A DNA stretch of 64,000 nucleotides from Mariluticola halotolerans (lineage in GTDB: Bacteria; Pseudomonadota; Alphaproteobacteria; Rhizobiales; Devosiaceae): the NCBI RefSeq assembly GCF_021611515.1, contig NZ_CP090960.1, positions 1,116,001 to 1,180,000 on the forward strand, written 5' to 3'. Each line of letters opens with the position of its first letter. The stretch's first letter is position 1. Shown here piece by piece: positions 33,119 to 42,274 of this stretch. The translations under genes and the position numbers were made by a program. The notes under the pieces were generated by a model that made no database searches, was not told the DNA's origin, and saw nothing but the letters and a program-made list of their open reading frames with translations.

Positions 33119-34298
33119 CCGTTTCAGCGCTGATTGCCCGGATACGCAATGACTGCCAGACGCAGATGGCCGCCAGCACACACACAGCGGCAGCCACCAG
33201 AAATGCCTGAGCGTCCATTATCTGCAGCAAATAGCCAAAGCCAATAACGGCGATGACCGACATGGCCTGCTGCACGACCACAGCCATGCTTTGGACTTCG
33301 GCCGCCATGTCTTCGCTGGTCCAGTTGGCGATGAAATTGACCATGCCCAGATACCCAAAGCCGAAAGACACACCATGGGTGAGCTGGAGCAGCGCCAATA
33401 TCCACAAGGGTGGATTAAACGCCATGATGGCCCAGCGCGCCGCACTCACCACAGCGGAAATCAGGATCAAATGACGGGCCGAGAACCGTTTGCCCAGTTT
33501 CACAAAGGCAAACATCATCACCGCTTCAGCCAATGCACCAAGCGCCAATAGCGGGCCGATAATGGCTTCGGAATGGCCGGCATTTTTCCACACCAGCGCG
33601 GCGAATGTGTTGAACAGCAGAAGTGTGCCCATCACCATGGCAAAGGCAAAAACCGGGAGGGTGAACCAGAGCGTGAAGACCTGACTGACCTTTTTGGCGA
33701 CCGCCACAACCGGCTGCGGGGTCAGGTGTTCCGGCGCGCGGAAACGGGGCAGCAGCAGGGAGGCGGCGGCACGCAACACGCAGACAAAAACCAGAAACGG
33801 CACATAGGCCCCCGGCCCCCAGAACGCGACGACATAGCCTGTGGCCCCCAAAGCCACCATGAAGCCCAGTGTGCCCCAGGCCCGGATACGGGCGAAATCG
33901 CTGCCGTTGCGCCGTGTCATGCGCACGGTGGCTGCATCGATAACCGGCGCGATTGCCGCCATGGGCACAACGGCCAGGGTCCAGACAAGCAGAATGCCCC
34001 AGAAATCATCGACAAAGAACAGGCCGACAGGCATGAGCCCTGCGAGGAGCGCACCGACGATGATGACGGTACGCCAATCGTCGGCCCGATCCGCCAACCG
34101 CCCCACAACCAGGTTGATGGCCAGCATGAGAAAGACCGGCAATGATGAAATGATGCCGATATCGCCGGATGAAATGCCCTTGCCCGACAGCCAGATGGCG
34201 AAATAGGCGCCAACCGCCCCGCCACTCATGAAAAAGGTCGCATAGAAGATACCGGCGCGCGTTTCAGGCGACAGCCGCGTGTCAACATTCACATGCAT
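33099..34298 (-). CDS. MFS transporter (MFS_1-like), paralogue A
   Basis: A 399-residue, 12-helix major facilitator protein. Family features are the cytoplasmic loop 2-3 motif NLVVGRLADRADDWRTVI, the acidic/aromatic LFFVDDFWGILLVW, and in the C-half KRFSARHLILIS and YLGMVNFIANWTSEDMAAEVQS. It belongs to the LacY/NupG-like MFS_1 group, for which substrates are often sugars or nucleosides; none can be assigned. ATG 34298 has GGAG at 9 nt; a TTG at 34319 is rejected. It lies 41 bp after a paralogue with the same motif set. Confidence 0.85.
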   Translation of the reverse strand: MHVNVDTRLSPETRAGIFYATFFMSGGAVGAYFAIWLSGKGISSGDIGIISSLPVFLMLAINLVVGRLADRADDWRTVIIVGALLAGLMPVGLFFVDDFWGILLVWTLAVVPMAAIAPVIDAATVRMTRRNGSDFARIRAWGTLGFMVALGATGYVVAFWGPGAYVPFLVFVCVLRAAASLLLPRFRAPEHLTPQPVVAVAKKVSQVFTLWFTLPVFAFAMVMGTLLLFNTFAALVWKNAGHSEAIIGPLLALGALAEAVMMFAFVKLGKRFSARHLILISAVVSAARWAIMAFNPPLWILALLQLTHGVSFGFGYLGMVNFIANWTSEDMAAEVQSMAVVVQQAMSVIAVIGFGYLLQIMDAQAFLVAAAVCVLAAICVWQSLRIRAISAETESGPAD

Positions 34299-34339
34299 GA
34301 AACACACTCCGGAAAACAACAGGCCTCAGGGCCGCGGAT

Positions 34340-35587
34340 TTATGATTTTGACAAGACCTGTTCGCGCATCTCGCGTTTGGGGCTCATCAACATCAGGGAG
34401 ATCAGCACCAGCGCGCCCCCCAGCGCTGCCACAAAGGCTGCAACATAGAACGCCTGATTACCGATTGTGGCAACCAGAAAGCCGGACCCGGCCATGGCAA
34501 TCACCGTTGCCACCTGCCTGATCACCACAAACGCGCTTTGGGCCTGAGCCGAGATATTCTCGCTCGTCCAGTTGGCGATGAAATTGACAATGCCCATGTA
34601 AGCGAGGGCAAAGCTGCCCAAGTGCAGCAATTGCAGCAGCACATAACCCCAGATGGGCGGTGCCATGGCAAAGCCCAGCCAGCGGACCACGGCGAAAACC
34701 GTGGCCAGAAAGATCAGGTGGCGGGCTGAAAAGCGGGTTGCGATGCGGTTGAAATAGAGCATGACGAGTATTTCGCCAGCGGGTGCCACTGCCCAGAGCG
34801 GGCCGATAATTGCCGCTGATATCCCCTGTTCGCGCCATAGCAAGGCACCGAAGGTCATTTGCAGCATGTGGCTGCCATGCAGCAAAGAGGCACCAAGCAA
34901 AGGCAGGAAAAACCATGGCCGCCATATTTCCTTGAGGCGGGTGGCGACAAGCGGGCTGACGGGCTGAAACTCGGAGAGCGGTTCCAGCTTGGTGCCCGGT
35001 TCCGACTGCACCCCTTCATGCGCGCGAAAATAGGGTAATTGCAGGGAGATCAGGCCCCGGAACAGGCTGACAGCCAGAATTATCGTCACGAAAATGGACA
35101 CCCCGAACTGGTCCAGCAGAACACCCGCTGTCAGCGTCATGCACATAAAGCCGATTGTGCCCCATAACCGGATCGCGCCAAAATTCGCGCCAGTGCGGCG
35201 CGCCAGGCGGATGGTGGCGGCATCAGCCACAGGCGCGATGGCCTGAAAGGGCACGATAATCAGCGCCCAGACAATCAAAATGCTCCAAAAGCCCTGCACG
35301 AAAAACAGACCAACAGGAATAATGCCGGCGAACAGGGCGCCGAATATGATGACCTGACGCCAGTCACTGGCCTTGTCTGCAATACGCCCGACAACCAGGT
35401 TGAGCAAAATCATGACAAAGATCGGCACGGCGTTGATGGTGCCGATCTCAGTCTCCGAAATCCCCTGATCTGCCAGCCAGAGCGGCAAATAGGGATTGGC
35501 GACAGCGGGCAGCATATATAGCGAAAAATAGAACAAGGACGTGCGGTGGACGGGTGTCCCCAGCCGCGCCGCGATTGGCAGATTCAT
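34340..35587 (-). CDS. MFS transporter (MFS_1-like), paralogue B
   Basis: A 415-residue, 12-helix transporter, clearly paralogous to the downstream gene: shared NLVVGRIADKASDWRQVI, VPFQAIAPVADAATIRLARRTGANFGAIRLWG, RFSARHLIFL and YMGIVNFIANWTSENISAQAQS. The two may be a tandem duplication or subunits of a heterodimer. The longer central loop (GVQSEPGTKLEPLSEFQPVS) is unique to this copy. Substrate unknown. Confidence 0.85.
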   Translation of the reverse strand: MNLPIAARLGTPVHRTSLFYFSLYMLPAVANPYLPLWLADQGISETEIGTINAVPIFVMILLNLVVGRIADKASDWRQVIIFGALFAGIIPVGLFFVQGFWSILIVWALIIVPFQAIAPVADAATIRLARRTGANFGAIRLWGTIGFMCMTLTAGVLLDQFGVSIFVTIILAVSLFRGLISLQLPYFRAHEGVQSEPGTKLEPLSEFQPVSPLVATRLKEIWRPWFFLPLLGASLLHGSHMLQMTFGALLWREQGISAAIIGPLWAVAPAGEILVMLYFNRIATRFSARHLIFLATVFAVVRWLGFAMAPPIWGYVLLQLLHLGSFALAYMGIVNFIANWTSENISAQAQSAFVVIRQVATVIAMAGSGFLVATIGNQAFYVAAFVAALGGALVLISLMLMSPKREMREQVLSKS

Positions 35588-35670
35588 TGATTAACGTCCC
35601 GGAATTATTCGTATTTCCCGACCAGCATGCGCCTTGACCGACGGTTTTGCAAGGCAGCGCGTATTATCGA

Positions 35671-36708
35671 TCACGCGGCGTGGTGGTGCCGGGCTAACGC
35701 GGGCACCAGGGCCGTCTGAAACTGATCGGTGCAATGGGCCCATGTAAAGCGCGCCGCATGGGCGCTGGCAGCGTCACGCGATAGGGCAAGCGCCTTGGCG
35801 GTGGCGATGTGCAAATCTTCGTCCATCGCCCCGCAAGCGGGATCGGTCAACACGTCGATGGGCCCGGTCACGGGATAGGCGGCGACAGGTACCCCGCAGG
35901 ACATGGCCTCGATCATCACATTGCCGAACGTGTCGGTTTTGCTTGGGAACACGAAAACATCGGCACTGCGATAGAGCTCTGTCAGCTCCGCCCCGGTTTT
36001 GCGGCCGAGGAAGTGCGCGTCAGGAAACCGTTGCTTCAGCTCCTCAAGCTGCGGACCGTCACCCACCACGATTTTGGACCCGGGGGTTTTGAGTTGCAGA
36101 AAAGCGGCAACGTTTTTCTCGACGGCGACACGCCCGACATAAAGCAGGTGCGGCCCCGGCAAATTGGTGAACCGGGTTTTTGGCCCAGGGGAAAACAGCG
36201 CCTTGTCCACGCCACGCGACCAGACAGTGAGGTTGTCGAAACCTTTCTGCTGCAACTCCGAGGCGACCGAACGGGTTGGCACCAGGGTGGTGGAAGCGCC
36301 TGAATGGAACCAGCGCAAATAGGCGTAGCTCACCTCGGTCGGCATTTCAGCGGGCACAGGGATACGGGCGGCGAGATATTCGGGGAAACGGGTGTGGTAG
36401 CTGGTGGTGAACGCCAGCTGCTCACCCTCGCAATGCATGCGGGCCTGAAAGCCGAGCGGGCCTTCGGTGGCGATGTGGATATGGTCGGGGCGGTGCCGGT
36501 TGATAAAGTCACCCACGGCACCAATCGGGGCCAGGGCCAGCTGGATTTCGGGATAAGTGGGCATTGGCAGCGTCCAGAACTTGTCTGGCGACAGGAACAC
36601 TACTTTGAAGCCGCGGCTGCGCAATTCTGAACTCACGGCTTCCAGGCAACGCACAACCCCGTTGGTTTGTGGTTTCCAGGCATCCGTGACGATCAGAACC
36701 TTATCCAC
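35671..36708 (-). CDS. GT4 glycosyltransferase, probable Agt glycolipid synthase
   Basis: A 345-residue GT-B fold glycosyltransferase: N-terminal DAWKPQTNGVVRCLEAV, sugar-nucleotide binding region HLLYVGRVAVEKNVAAFL, and the C-terminal E-x7-E motif in FPSKTDTFGNVMIEAMSCGVPVAAYPVTGP. It overlaps the upstream PlcP-like gene by 8 nt. In marine and rhizobial alphaproteobacteria this pairing (plcP with agt) replaces phospholipids by glycolipids: PlcP releases diacylglycerol and the transferase adds a sugar. That function is inferred from family and pairing; plain annotation would be alpha-mannosyltransferase-like. Confidence 0.8.
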   Translation of the reverse strand: MDKVLIVTDAWKPQTNGVVRCLEAVSSELRSRGFKVVFLSPDKFWTLPMPTYPEIQLALAPIGAVGDFINRHRPDHIHIATEGPLGFQARMHCEGEQLAFTTSYHTRFPEYLAARIPVPAEMPTEVSYAYLRWFHSGASTTLVPTRSVASELQQKGFDNLTVWSRGVDKALFSPGPKTRFTNLPGPHLLYVGRVAVEKNVAAFLQLKTPGSKIVVGDGPQLEELKQRFPDAHFLGRKTGAELTELYRSADVFVFPSKTDTFGNVMIEAMSCGVPVAAYPVTGPIDVLTDPACGAMDEDLHIATAKALALSRDAASAHAARFTWAHCTDQFQTALVPALARHHHAA

Positions 36709-37504
36709 CAGCCCTCGCCTTCCTCAAGCCTCGGCGCTTCGGCTTTTCCGGAACCGCTTCTGTCCAGCGGATCAACTCGAACGCGCCATCAAAAGTCTCG
36801 GCGACAGCGGTGCAACTTTCCACCCAATCGCCGGTGTTGATATAATGTATGCCTAGCCGATCATGCATGTCAGCATGATGAATGTGCCCACATATAACGC
36901 CGTCGACGCCAGTTTGTTGCGCCTCGAGTGACAAAGCTTCTTCAAAACGCCCGATCACGCTGACCGCGCCCTTGACCTTTTGCTTGGCCCAGGCGGACAG
37001 AGACCAATAGCTGAGGCCCAGCCGGCGGCGGATCCAGTTGATGACGATATTGACGCGGAGGGCAAAATTGTAGGCCCAGTCGCCCACATGAGCGAGCCAT
37101 TTGGCGTGGCGGACCACGACATCAAACTGATCGCCGTGGATGACCAGATAGGTCAGCCCTTGCGCGCTGGTGTGGATGGTGCGGTCGATGAATTCAATCT
37201 CGCCAAAATAGGTGCCGAGATATTCGCGCAGAAATTCGTCATGATTACCCGGCAGGTAGACCACCCGTGTGCCCTTACCCGCCTTGTCGAGCAGCGCCTG
37301 GGTGAGTTCATTATACTCAGCCGGCCAGCGCCATGATTTTTGCAAGCGCCATCCGTCAAGGATATCGCCGACCAGATAGATCATTTCCGCATCGTGATTG
37401 CGCAGAAAATCAAGCAATCTCTGAACCTGAATGGCGCGCATGCCCAGATGCACGTCCGATATGAACAGCGCCCTGACGCGCCTCACCTCGTTTTTATCTG
37501 CCAT
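36701..37504 (-). CDS. plcP: PlcP-type phospholipase C (calcineurin-like phosphoesterase)
   Basis: A 267-residue metallophosphoesterase with the metal-binding set: FISDVHLG, LVGDILDGW, PGNHDEFL, VIHGDQFD and CGHIHHAD. Automatic annotation usually says UDP-2,3-diacylglucosamine diphosphatase (LpxH-like), but most alphaproteobacteria use LpxI for that step, and this protein matches PlcP, the phospholipase C that degrades membrane phospholipids under phosphate limitation in Sinorhizobium. The overlapping glycosyltransferase supports this. ATG 37504 follows AAAGGA; TTG codons at 37507 and 37534 are alternatives. A Pho-box-like sequence lies about 60 bp upstream. Confidence 0.8.
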   Translation of the reverse strand: MADKNEVRRVRALFISDVHLGMRAIQVQRLLDFLRNHDAEMIYLVGDILDGWRLQKSWRWPAEYNELTQALLDKAGKGTRVVYLPGNHDEFLREYLGTYFGEIEFIDRTIHTSAQGLTYLVIHGDQFDVVVRHAKWLAHVGDWAYNFALRVNIVINWIRRRLGLSYWSLSAWAKQKVKGAVSVIGRFEEALSLEAQQTGVDGVICGHIHHADMHDRLGIHYINTGDWVESCTAVAETFDGAFELIRWTEAVPEKPKRRGLRKARAGG

Positions 37505-37558
37505 CAAACGAATCTGTCCTTTCGGTCCCGGCAACCGCGCGGAACATGAAGCCGTTCC

Positions 37559-37576
37559 ACAACGGTTTCGTGACAG
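37559..37576 (-). promoter_or_regulatory. Candidate Pho box upstream of plcP
   Basis: On the minus strand CTGTCAC-GAAA-CCGTTGT: the first repeat matches CTGTCAT in 6 of 7 positions, the second in 4 of 7, with the exact 4-bp spacer. It is in the short (88 bp) space between the LysE stop and plcP, about 55 bp before the start codon. Confidence 0.4.
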
Positions 37577-37591
37577 TTTACCGGGAACCCG

Positions 37592-38185
37592 TCAAAGAAG
37601 GAACAGCACAACCGCTGCAACCATCAGCAAGGCGAGAATTAGCCCCAGAAACCGTTCCGCACCCGCACGGCGCAGCAAGTTCTGCAACTGCTGGCCGAAA
37701 ACCATCCAGACCACAGAAGAGAGCGGAGCGATAGCAAGGCAGCCCAAGGTAAGCAATACAATAGAGGTTATTCTGCCGTCGCCGGGGATAACAAAGGCGG
37801 CGACGAAGCTGGCGGCCATGGCCCAAGCCTTTGGATTTACCCACTGAAACAGCGCTGCTTCCAGCGTGGTCATGGCGCGTTCGGTTGCGGTTGCCGCGCC
37901 GATCTTGAGGCCGAGAAGATGCCAGGCCATCCACAGAAAATAGGCGGCGGCGAGATATTTGAGGATGGTTTTGAGGGCTGGAAACCAGGTGAATACCTCC
38001 CCCAGCCCCAGGCCAACTGCAAATACCATAAAGGGAAATCCGAAAATGATGCCCAAAGCATGCGGCACTGTGCGGCGCACGCCGAACTTGGCCGATGAGG
38101 TCAACAGCATCAGATTATTCGGCCCGGGCGTGAAATATGAAGGTATTGCTAAAAGCAGAAAACCAAGAATCAACGTCGTGTCCAT
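37592..38185 (-). CDS. LysE family exporter (second)
   Basis: A 197-residue membrane protein with about six helices and the LysE/RhtB motif FTPGPNNLMLLTSSAKFGVRRTVPHALGI; later QWVNPKAWAMAASFVAAFV is the family NPK-AW block. It is probably an amino-acid or metabolite exporter of unknown substrate. ATG 38185 follows GGGGTG at good spacing; the longer frame to 38221 has no ribosome binding site. It is only weakly similar to the LysE protein at 18133. Confidence 0.85.
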   Translation of the reverse strand: MDTTLILGFLLLAIPSYFTPGPNNLMLLTSSAKFGVRRTVPHALGIIFGFPFMVFAVGLGLGEVFTWFPALKTILKYLAAAYFLWMAWHLLGLKIGAATATERAMTTLEAALFQWVNPKAWAMAASFVAAFVIPGDGRITSIVLLTLGCLAIAPLSSVVWMVFGQQLQNLLRRAGAERFLGLILALLMVAAVVLFLL

Positions 38186-38258
38186 TTCGACACCCCATTT
38201 TAGGTCAGCATTGCTGACCATTTATCATTTGAAAATGAATCGAACAAGAAGATTTTTT

Positions 38259-39371
38259 CTATCCGCCAAGCTGTTGTTTTAGCTCTATAATCCGGTCGTA
38301 ACTCTCGACAATGCGTGCCTTGAAAGCGGCATCCCGTCCGGCCTCTTCGATCAAGATATTCCGCACCTCTTCAGCCAGTCCGATTCGATATTGAACAGTA
38401 TTGGAGAAAAGCAGGATATCTGTACCCGCTTTTACGGCCCGCACAATCGCTGCGCGAAAGCCGAAATGTTCGCGGATGGCCGACATTTCCAGATCATCGC
38501 TGATGACCACGCCGTCAAAACCGAGCTGGTTGCGCAAGACGCCGGTGATCCATGTGCGGGAAAGACTGGCGGGCGGCTGCGCCTCGGTATCGACAGCGAA
38601 TTTCTGGTGAAACAGGTGCCCCACCATGACCATGTCGGCAAGGCCGTTCCTGATCAGGGTCCGATAGGGTTCGAGTTCATCGGCCTGCCAGCTTTTGGTG
38701 ATATCGACGAAACCCGCATGGCTATCCTGACGCGATGAGCCGTGGCCGGGGAAATGTTTGAGGACGGTGAGCATCCGTTCGCGATGATGGGCTGCAACAA
38801 ACGCGCCCGCATAGGCTGCCACGCGCGTCGCATCGCGCCCATAGGCGCGGCCATAGCGCGCAATGATGGGGTTGTCCGGATTGACGTTGAGATCAACGAC
38901 GGGGCCGAAGTTCAGATTGAAACCCAGCGCTGAAAGCCCCTCGGCCATCGTCTGGTAGACCTCACCTGCGCCCTTGGGAGATTGTGCAGCGGCTATCCTG
39001 GCGGCCGAGGGAATTTCAGTAAAGCCAACATCGCCGGTCAGCCGCTCGATGCTGCCGCCTTCCTGATCAAGCGCGATAAAGGGTGGCAAATCCGGGGAAG
39101 CTGCGGTGAAAGCGGCGTTCATCGCCGTGACGGCGGCAAGGCTTTGCACATTGAACTTGAGATACATGACGCCGCCGACGCCGCCATTGGCGATGATATC
39201 GGTCAGCGCCCTCACAGAGGCGTCCGAGGCTGAATTGCCGCTAAAGCCAACCATGATCATCTGGCCGGCCATTTGTTCCAGCGTCGCCGCTTTCAGCGGC
39301 AGCACACTCAAGGCCAGCAATGCGGGAACCAGCCAGAAGCTAGCGCGCGACAACCGTTTTGGCGTTCGCAT
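38259..39371 (-). CDS. Secreted glycoside hydrolase family 3 protein (NagZ-like)
   Basis: A 370-residue GH3 enzyme, probably a beta-N-acetylhexosaminidase. Residues 1-28 form a Sec signal peptide (SFWLVPALLALSVLPLKA), unusual because NagZ itself is cytoplasmic. The catalytic loop KHFPGHGSSRQDSHAG (about 205-220) carries the conserved Asp/His acid-base pair, and the nucleophile lies in ISDDLEMSA (Asp292/293). Substrate binding is suggested by LDQEGGSIERL. ATG 39371 is chosen for the signal peptide; it overlaps the end of the upstream EAL gene by 32 nt. It may act on peptidoglycan fragments in the periplasm. Confidence 0.85.
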   Translation of the reverse strand: MRTPKRLSRASFWLVPALLALSVLPLKAATLEQMAGQMIMVGFSGNSASDASVRALTDIIANGGVGGVMYLKFNVQSLAAVTAMNAAFTAASPDLPPFIALDQEGGSIERLTGDVGFTEIPSAARIAAAQSPKGAGEVYQTMAEGLSALGFNLNFGPVVDLNVNPDNPIIARYGRAYGRDATRVAAYAGAFVAAHHRERMLTVLKHFPGHGSSRQDSHAGFVDITKSWQADELEPYRTLIRNGLADMVMVGHLFHQKFAVDTEAQPPASLSRTWITGVLRNQLGFDGVVISDDLEMSAIREHFGFRAAIVRAVKAGTDILLFSNTVQYRIGLAEEVRNILIEEAGRDAAFKARIVESYDRIIELKQQLGG

Positions 39372-42171
39372 CACGGTGCTGCATGCGCGCGACAATGTCG
39401 CTACCAGCCATTGGCTTGCCGAAATAATACCCCTGCCCGATATGACATCCCGCCAATTTGAGCATCCATGCCTGATCTGCATCCTCAATCCCCTCTGCAA
39501 CCACTTTCTTGCCAAGAGACTCGGACAAAGTCATGACCGCACGCACGATTGCTGCCGCGTGCTGATCTTCAGGCAAGCCACGGACGAAAGCCTGATCGAT
39601 CTTGATCTTGTCGATCGGCAATTGTCCCAGATAGCTGAGCGACGAAAAGCCGGTCCCGAAATCGTCCAGTGCGACGCCGACGCCCAAAGCCTTGATTTCT
39701 TCGAGCTTGCGGGTAACCCGTTCCGGATTGGCAATGAACAGGCCTTCGGTGATTTCCACATCGAGCTGGGCCGGTGACAGGCCGGACAGCTCGAGCGCGT
39801 TCTTTATATCCTCGACGACGTCCCCGAACTCGAACTGCATGGGCGAGACATTGACCGCCAGCTTGACCTGCCGGGGCCATGAGGCGGCTTCCTTGCAGGC
39901 GGCGATCAGCACCCAACGTCCCAGATCAAGGATCAAGCCTGTTTCCTCGGCCACGGGAATAAACTTGGCCGGCGAGACCAGACCAAGTGTGGGGTGGTTC
40001 CAGCGCACCAGCGCCTCAACACCGACCATTGACTGGTCTTCGAGCAGCACCTGCGGCTGATAGAGAACGAAAAACTGGTCCTCGGCAATCGCTTGACGCA
40101 GCGCGCTTTCCATTTCGCGCAGTTCATTGAGCCGCGCATCCATCTCCCGGCTATAAACAGCATAACCATTGACCGGCGAGGCCTTGGCGGCCGACAGCGC
40201 CATATCGGCGTGGGAAATCAACATATCGGGATCATAGCCGGAATCGTCGGTGGTGGTGACGCCGATCTGGGCCCCGATCATCGCCTTGCGGTCTCCGAGG
40301 CGATAATCAGCCGACACAGAATGCAGAACCTGGTTACAGAACCTATCCAGTTCAGGGCCATCGAGAATGCCGGCGCGGGCGGCGGCAAAGCTGTCGCCGC
40401 CAAGCCGGGCCACACAGTCCACATCGCAGCCCTTGAAGCGCTCCACCACCTGGCGCAGCAATTCGTCACCGCTGGCATGCCCCATTGTGTCGTTGATGAT
40501 CTTGAAGCGCGACAGGTCCAGCATGATCACCGTCATGCCGACCAATTGCCCATCCTCGGATTGCATGGCGCTGTTGATCAGTTCGGAGAATTTCGTGCGT
40601 GAGAGCGCACCGGTCAGCGGGTCATGCGCTGCCAGGTAAGTCAGCCGCGTCTCGGTTGCGCGCCGGTCGGTGATATCGCGGAACGTGAGGCAGGCGACGG
40701 CATTGCCCTGCTCCTGCGCGTCCCGGCCCTGCTCCGCGTCCACGCGCGACAGGGTGATGACATATTCGACAACTCTTTTTGCGCCCGTGCGGTCGACAAT
40801 TGTGGCTTCATGCGGCTCGGGTGCCTGAACGACATCGTCCTGCAATTGCAGGGCGACCTTGACCTCGGTGGCGAGTACCGGCGGCAGAATTTTCGTCATA
40901 TCTGCCCCGATGGTGGTTTGCCCATCGGTCAGACCGAGTATTTCATCGGCGAACCGGCTTGCCGTCAGCACGGTGCCATCGCCAGCAATCACCAATACAC
41001 CGTCGAAATTATCGGCAATCACCCGATTGAGAATACGCTGGGTCACATCGCGCTCGCGGCGGGTTTTGCCCAGCAGAAAACGGCGCAGGTTGAGCTCGCG
41101 GGAAAGACCGGCCAAAGCGAGGGCCGCAAAGACAATATGGCCGGCTGTTGTGTCGATGGTGATGGCAGAACCCGCCTGCAGGATGACCGCAATCAGTTCG
41201 GACCCCACCCCCAGCAACGCCACCACACCAACGGCCGCCGCCAGACCGAATTTCCACCGGCAGAGCAGGAAGCCGATCGCGATAAACAGGGCAAGCGTTG
41301 CCCCATTAAGGGCGCTGCCACTGATCAGGGCACGGTTTTGTTTTAGCGTTTCCGCCGCGAGGACCTGGAGCATGGCACCGGGCAAAATGCCGTAGCGCGG
41401 GACCGTGAAATTATCGCGCAGTTCGAGCGCGCTGGCACCGACAACCACCTGTTTGCCAGCTATCGCTGCAGCGGGAACACGCTCTTCAAGAATATCGACA
41501 ACCGAGATCACGTTGACCGTTTCCGGATCGATGCCGAAATCGATTGCGAATTCCCCGTCTGCGGCGGGGGTATCGCTCAACATCCCGGCCAGCGAGGGAT
41601 AAAGCGTGTCGCCGACCCGAATACCATAGGGATAGCGGCGGAGCACGCCATCGGCACTGGTGCGCACATTGACCGCAACGACACCCGCTTCGGCGGCGAA
41701 GCGGGGCAAAGGCTCGGTAAATTCAAGTTCGTCTGATCTGGCTGATTTTTGCTGCGCAAACCCTGCAAGGCTGACAAAGCCGCCCGCATTGACCAGGGCT
41801 GCTTCCATCAGCGCATCATCGCGCTCGTTCGAGGCGGCACTGAAATCGACATCGAAAACAATATCCGAGACATCTAGATCAAGGAGTTTATCGATCAGCT
41901 CGGCATGCACGTGGCGTGGCCACGGCCACACACCAACGGACGCCAGACTTTTCGGATCGATCGCCACGAATACAATATTGCCGGTTGCCGGGCGTGTCGC
42001 CACGCCGAAGCGAAAGCTTTTCAGCGCGTTGTCCAAAGGTTCAAACGCGCCGGATATGCTGCAAAGAAGAACCAGCAGCACGATAAACAGATCGAGAAAT
42101 TGGCGTTTGATATTTTGCAAGCGTCTATCCGAAACGAGCGGCCCAGGAACCCGATCAATAGCAATCACCAT
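39340..42171 (-). CDS. CHASE2-PAS-GGDEF(degenerate)-EAL cyclic-di-GMP protein
   Basis: A 943-residue sensor. An N-terminal TM helix (about 25-42) leads into a periplasmic CHASE2 domain (about 45-285; DPKSLASVGVWPWPRHVHAELI), three C-terminal TM helices (about 285-360), a PAS-like region (about 375-500), GGDEF and EAL domains. The GGDEF signature is altered to GGDSF (591-595), so diguanylate cyclase activity is probably lost. The EAL domain keeps EALVRW (719-721 EAL), DDFGTGFSSLSYL and EGIED, so it is likely an active cyclic-di-GMP phosphodiesterase. CHASE2 proteins often pair with a FecR-domain protein; one is encoded just upstream. Confidence 0.92.
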   Translation of the reverse strand: MVIAIDRVPGPLVSDRRLQNIKRQFLDLFIVLLVLLCSISGAFEPLDNALKSFRFGVATRPATGNIVFVAIDPKSLASVGVWPWPRHVHAELIDKLLDLDVSDIVFDVDFSAASNERDDALMEAALVNAGGFVSLAGFAQQKSARSDELEFTEPLPRFAAEAGVVAVNVRTSADGVLRRYPYGIRVGDTLYPSLAGMLSDTPAADGEFAIDFGIDPETVNVISVVDILEERVPAAAIAGKQVVVGASALELRDNFTVPRYGILPGAMLQVLAAETLKQNRALISGSALNGATLALFIAIGFLLCRWKFGLAAAVGVVALLGVGSELIAVILQAGSAITIDTTAGHIVFAALALAGLSRELNLRRFLLGKTRRERDVTQRILNRVIADNFDGVLVIAGDGTVLTASRFADEILGLTDGQTTIGADMTKILPPVLATEVKVALQLQDDVVQAPEPHEATIVDRTGAKRVVEYVITLSRVDAEQGRDAQEQGNAVACLTFRDITDRRATETRLTYLAAHDPLTGALSRTKFSELINSAMQSEDGQLVGMTVIMLDLSRFKIINDTMGHASGDELLRQVVERFKGCDVDCVARLGGDSFAAARAGILDGPELDRFCNQVLHSVSADYRLGDRKAMIGAQIGVTTTDDSGYDPDMLISHADMALSAAKASPVNGYAVYSREMDARLNELREMESALRQAIAEDQFFVLYQPQVLLEDQSMVGVEALVRWNHPTLGLVSPAKFIPVAEETGLILDLGRWVLIAACKEAASWPRQVKLAVNVSPMQFEFGDVVEDIKNALELSGLSPAQLDVEITEGLFIANPERVTRKLEEIKALGVGVALDDFGTGFSSLSYLGQLPIDKIKIDQAFVRGLPEDQHAAAIVRAVMTLSESLGKKVVAEGIEDADQAWMLKLAGCHIGQGYYFGKPMAGSDIVARMQHRDANAKTVVAR

Positions 42172-42274
42172 ATCCGCATGGATCGCGTGATACGGTGATT
42201 GCCGCCTTAATTCAGCAGTGCGCCCAATTCTAGGTGAGCGAGGTTACCAAAAACGGAATTTGCGCCTGACCGGG

